The notes under the pieces are model-generated. The model did no database searches, had not been told where the DNA came from, and saw only the letters and a program-made list of their open reading frames with translations. The position numbers were made by a program, and so were the translations under genes. From Microbacterium halophytorum (GTDB lineage: Bacteria > Actinomycetota > Actinomycetes > Actinomycetales > Microbacteriaceae), in the NCBI RefSeq assembly GCF_002970975.1, contig NZ_PNFA01000007.1:62001-126000 (forward strand): a stretch of DNA of 64,000 nucleotides, given 5' to 3'. Every line of letters begins with the position of its first letter. The first letter of the stretch is position 1. Shown here piece by piece: positions 63,031 through 64,000 of this stretch.

Positions 63031-63954
63031 TCAGATGAGGATGTAGCCCCAGAGGGGCGGGAGGCAGAAGCCGACGAGCAGGGCGAGGCCGACGGCGCCC
63101 AGCAGGAGCTTCTGCTTCGTGCGCTGCTCGCGGCGGCGCGTGCGGGTGAAGACGAAGCCGCACAGCGCGCCGACGATGAGCCCGCCGACGTGCGACTGCC
63201 ACGACACGTTCATACCGGGCAGGAAGCCCAGCACGAGGTTGATGCCGAGCACGATCATCAGCCCGATCATGTTGGCACCGAGGTGCCGCCCGATCACGAG
63301 CAGGCAGCCGAACATGCCGAAGATCGCACCGGATGCGCCGACGACGGGGGTCTGGAACGCCAGCAGCGTGACGGCGAGGGAGCCGCCGGCGACGCTGAGG
63401 AGGTAGCTCGCGACGAACCGGCCCGTCCCCAGGAGCGGTTCGAGCTGTCGCCCGATCATCCACAGCGCGAGCATGTTCAGCAGCACGTGGAAGAAGCCGG
63501 AGTGCGTGAGTGCGACCGTGAGGATGCGCCATGGCTGGAAGGGCCCGAGCTCGGGCGCCGCGCTGAACGGCATCGCCGGGTAGATGTCTGGCGCGAAGAA
63601 CATCAGGTATCGGTTCAGCGAGAAGCCGAGCGCCCCGCCCGCCCAGTCGAGCAGGAACACGACGGCCGTGAGGATGAAGATCCACATCATGCCGGGCGTC
63701 GAGCCCGTGGCGGCGGCGACGCCGCCCGAGGCACCGCCGCCCCGCCGCCAGCGGCGCTGCGCGCGCTTGACGGCGGGGGTGCGGTTCTTGCGCTGCTCCT
63801 TGATGCACTCCGGGCAGATGAACCCGACCGACGCGACGGTCTGGCACTCACCGCAGATCGTGCGCGCGCACCTCTGGCACAGCACGAAGCTCTGGCGCTT
63901 CGGGTGCCGATAGCAGAAGTTGTCGCGGTTCGACGCGAAGTCTCCGGATGTCAC
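63031..63954 (-). CDS. Rhomboid family intramembrane serine protease
   Basis: A 307-residue protein. The N terminus is a B-box-like zinc finger with paired Cys/His (CYRHP, CQRCARTICGEC, CPEC). Six helices follow from about residue 90. The catalytic serine is in GASGAIFGMFG near residue 209 and the histidine in SWQSHVGG near 255, with HxxxN in HVLLNMLALW. The start is GTG at 63954; no clear Shine-Dalgarno is visible. It cleaves membrane proteins within the bilayer. crgA and rhomboid genes are neighbours in many Actinobacteria. Confidence 0.92.
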   Translation of the reverse strand: MTSGDFASNRDNFCYRHPKRQSFVLCQRCARTICGECQTVASVGFICPECIKEQRKNRTPAVKRAQRRWRRGGGASGGVAAATGSTPGMMWIFILTAVVFLLDWAGGALGFSLNRYLMFFAPDIYPAMPFSAAPELGPFQPWRILTVALTHSGFFHVLLNMLALWMIGRQLEPLLGTGRFVASYLLSVAGGSLAVTLLAFQTPVVGASGAIFGMFGCLLVIGRHLGANMIGLMIVLGINLVLGFLPGMNVSWQSHVGGLIVGALCGFVFTRTRRREQRTKQKLLLGAVGLALLVGFCLPPLWGYILI

Positions 63955-63975
63955 GTGAGAGCAGCAGTGGTGTCG

Positions 63976-64000
63976 TTACGCCGCGACGACGTCGATCGAG
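63976..64000 (-). CDS. C-terminal end of a gene cut by the window edge (possibly a peptidyl-prolyl isomerase)
   Basis: The minus strand at the right edge reads SIDVVAA and then TAA (63978-63976). The conserved actinobacterial order places a cyclophilin-type peptidyl-prolyl isomerase here, and many cyclophilins end in a similar ESxDV segment. Eight codons cannot prove it. Confidence 0.35.

Overview
The window is about 70% GC. It carries the origin region of an actinobacterial chromosome in the arrangement usual for Micrococcales. Gene order, the F420-type reductase, CrgA, DUF3566 and DUF6049 point to Microbacteriaceae, probably Microbacterium-like. Genus is an inference from gene order and protein character, because no search could be run.

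Layout. 0-6.3 kb: end of a membrane protein, two GT4 glycosyltransferases, a CCA-adding enzyme and a methyltransferase. 6.4-12.5 kb: DUF6049, murJ, trxB, trxA and a small unknown gene. 12.6-20.9 kb, leftward: parB/parA, the centromere, an F420-type reductase (rightward), rsmG, jag, yidC, yidD, rnpA and rpmH. 21.2-31.7 kb, rightward: dnaA, oriC, dnaN, recF, a DciA/DUF721 gene, gyrB, gyrA, DUF3566, then tRNA-Ile(GAT) and tRNA-Ala(TGC). 32-46.4 kb: a looser block of accessory genes with MarR and TetR divergent units, hydrolases, a MazF-type toxin-antitoxin pair, a FolP2-like gene with a RibD-like reductase, a glutaminase-STAS fusion and an MFS exporter. 46.5-54.8 kb: a polar amino-acid ABC transporter, two LuxR-type regulators, a DUF485/ActP-like symporter and small envelope proteins. 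54.9-64 kb: a large wall-anchored metzincin protease, a nitronate monooxygenase-like enzyme, a TSUP permease, MgtE, a PLP enzyme, CrgA and a rhomboid protease.

Most striking feature. Between parA and rsmG lie 14 parS-type sites, eight with an intact 14-bp core, in 2.7 kb. From 15298 to 16963 they recur every 152-181 bp (mean about 166 bp; three consecutive steps are exactly 163 bp). The DNA between sites is itself a decayed tandem repeat; two neighbouring units share an exact 53-bp stretch. The centromere is therefore a satellite-like array in which some units keep parS and others have mutated it. The adjacent ParB has a long Ala/Lys-rich insert near its N terminus.

Regulation visible in the DNA. 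oriC has tandem DnaA boxes followed by DnaA-trio-like triplets, and a DnaA box sits just past the dnaA promoter. At least eight genes show TANNNT exactly 6 nt before the start codon with no usable Shine-Dalgarno, so they are probably leaderless. Clear operators lie in the MarR, TetR and toxin-antitoxin control regions.
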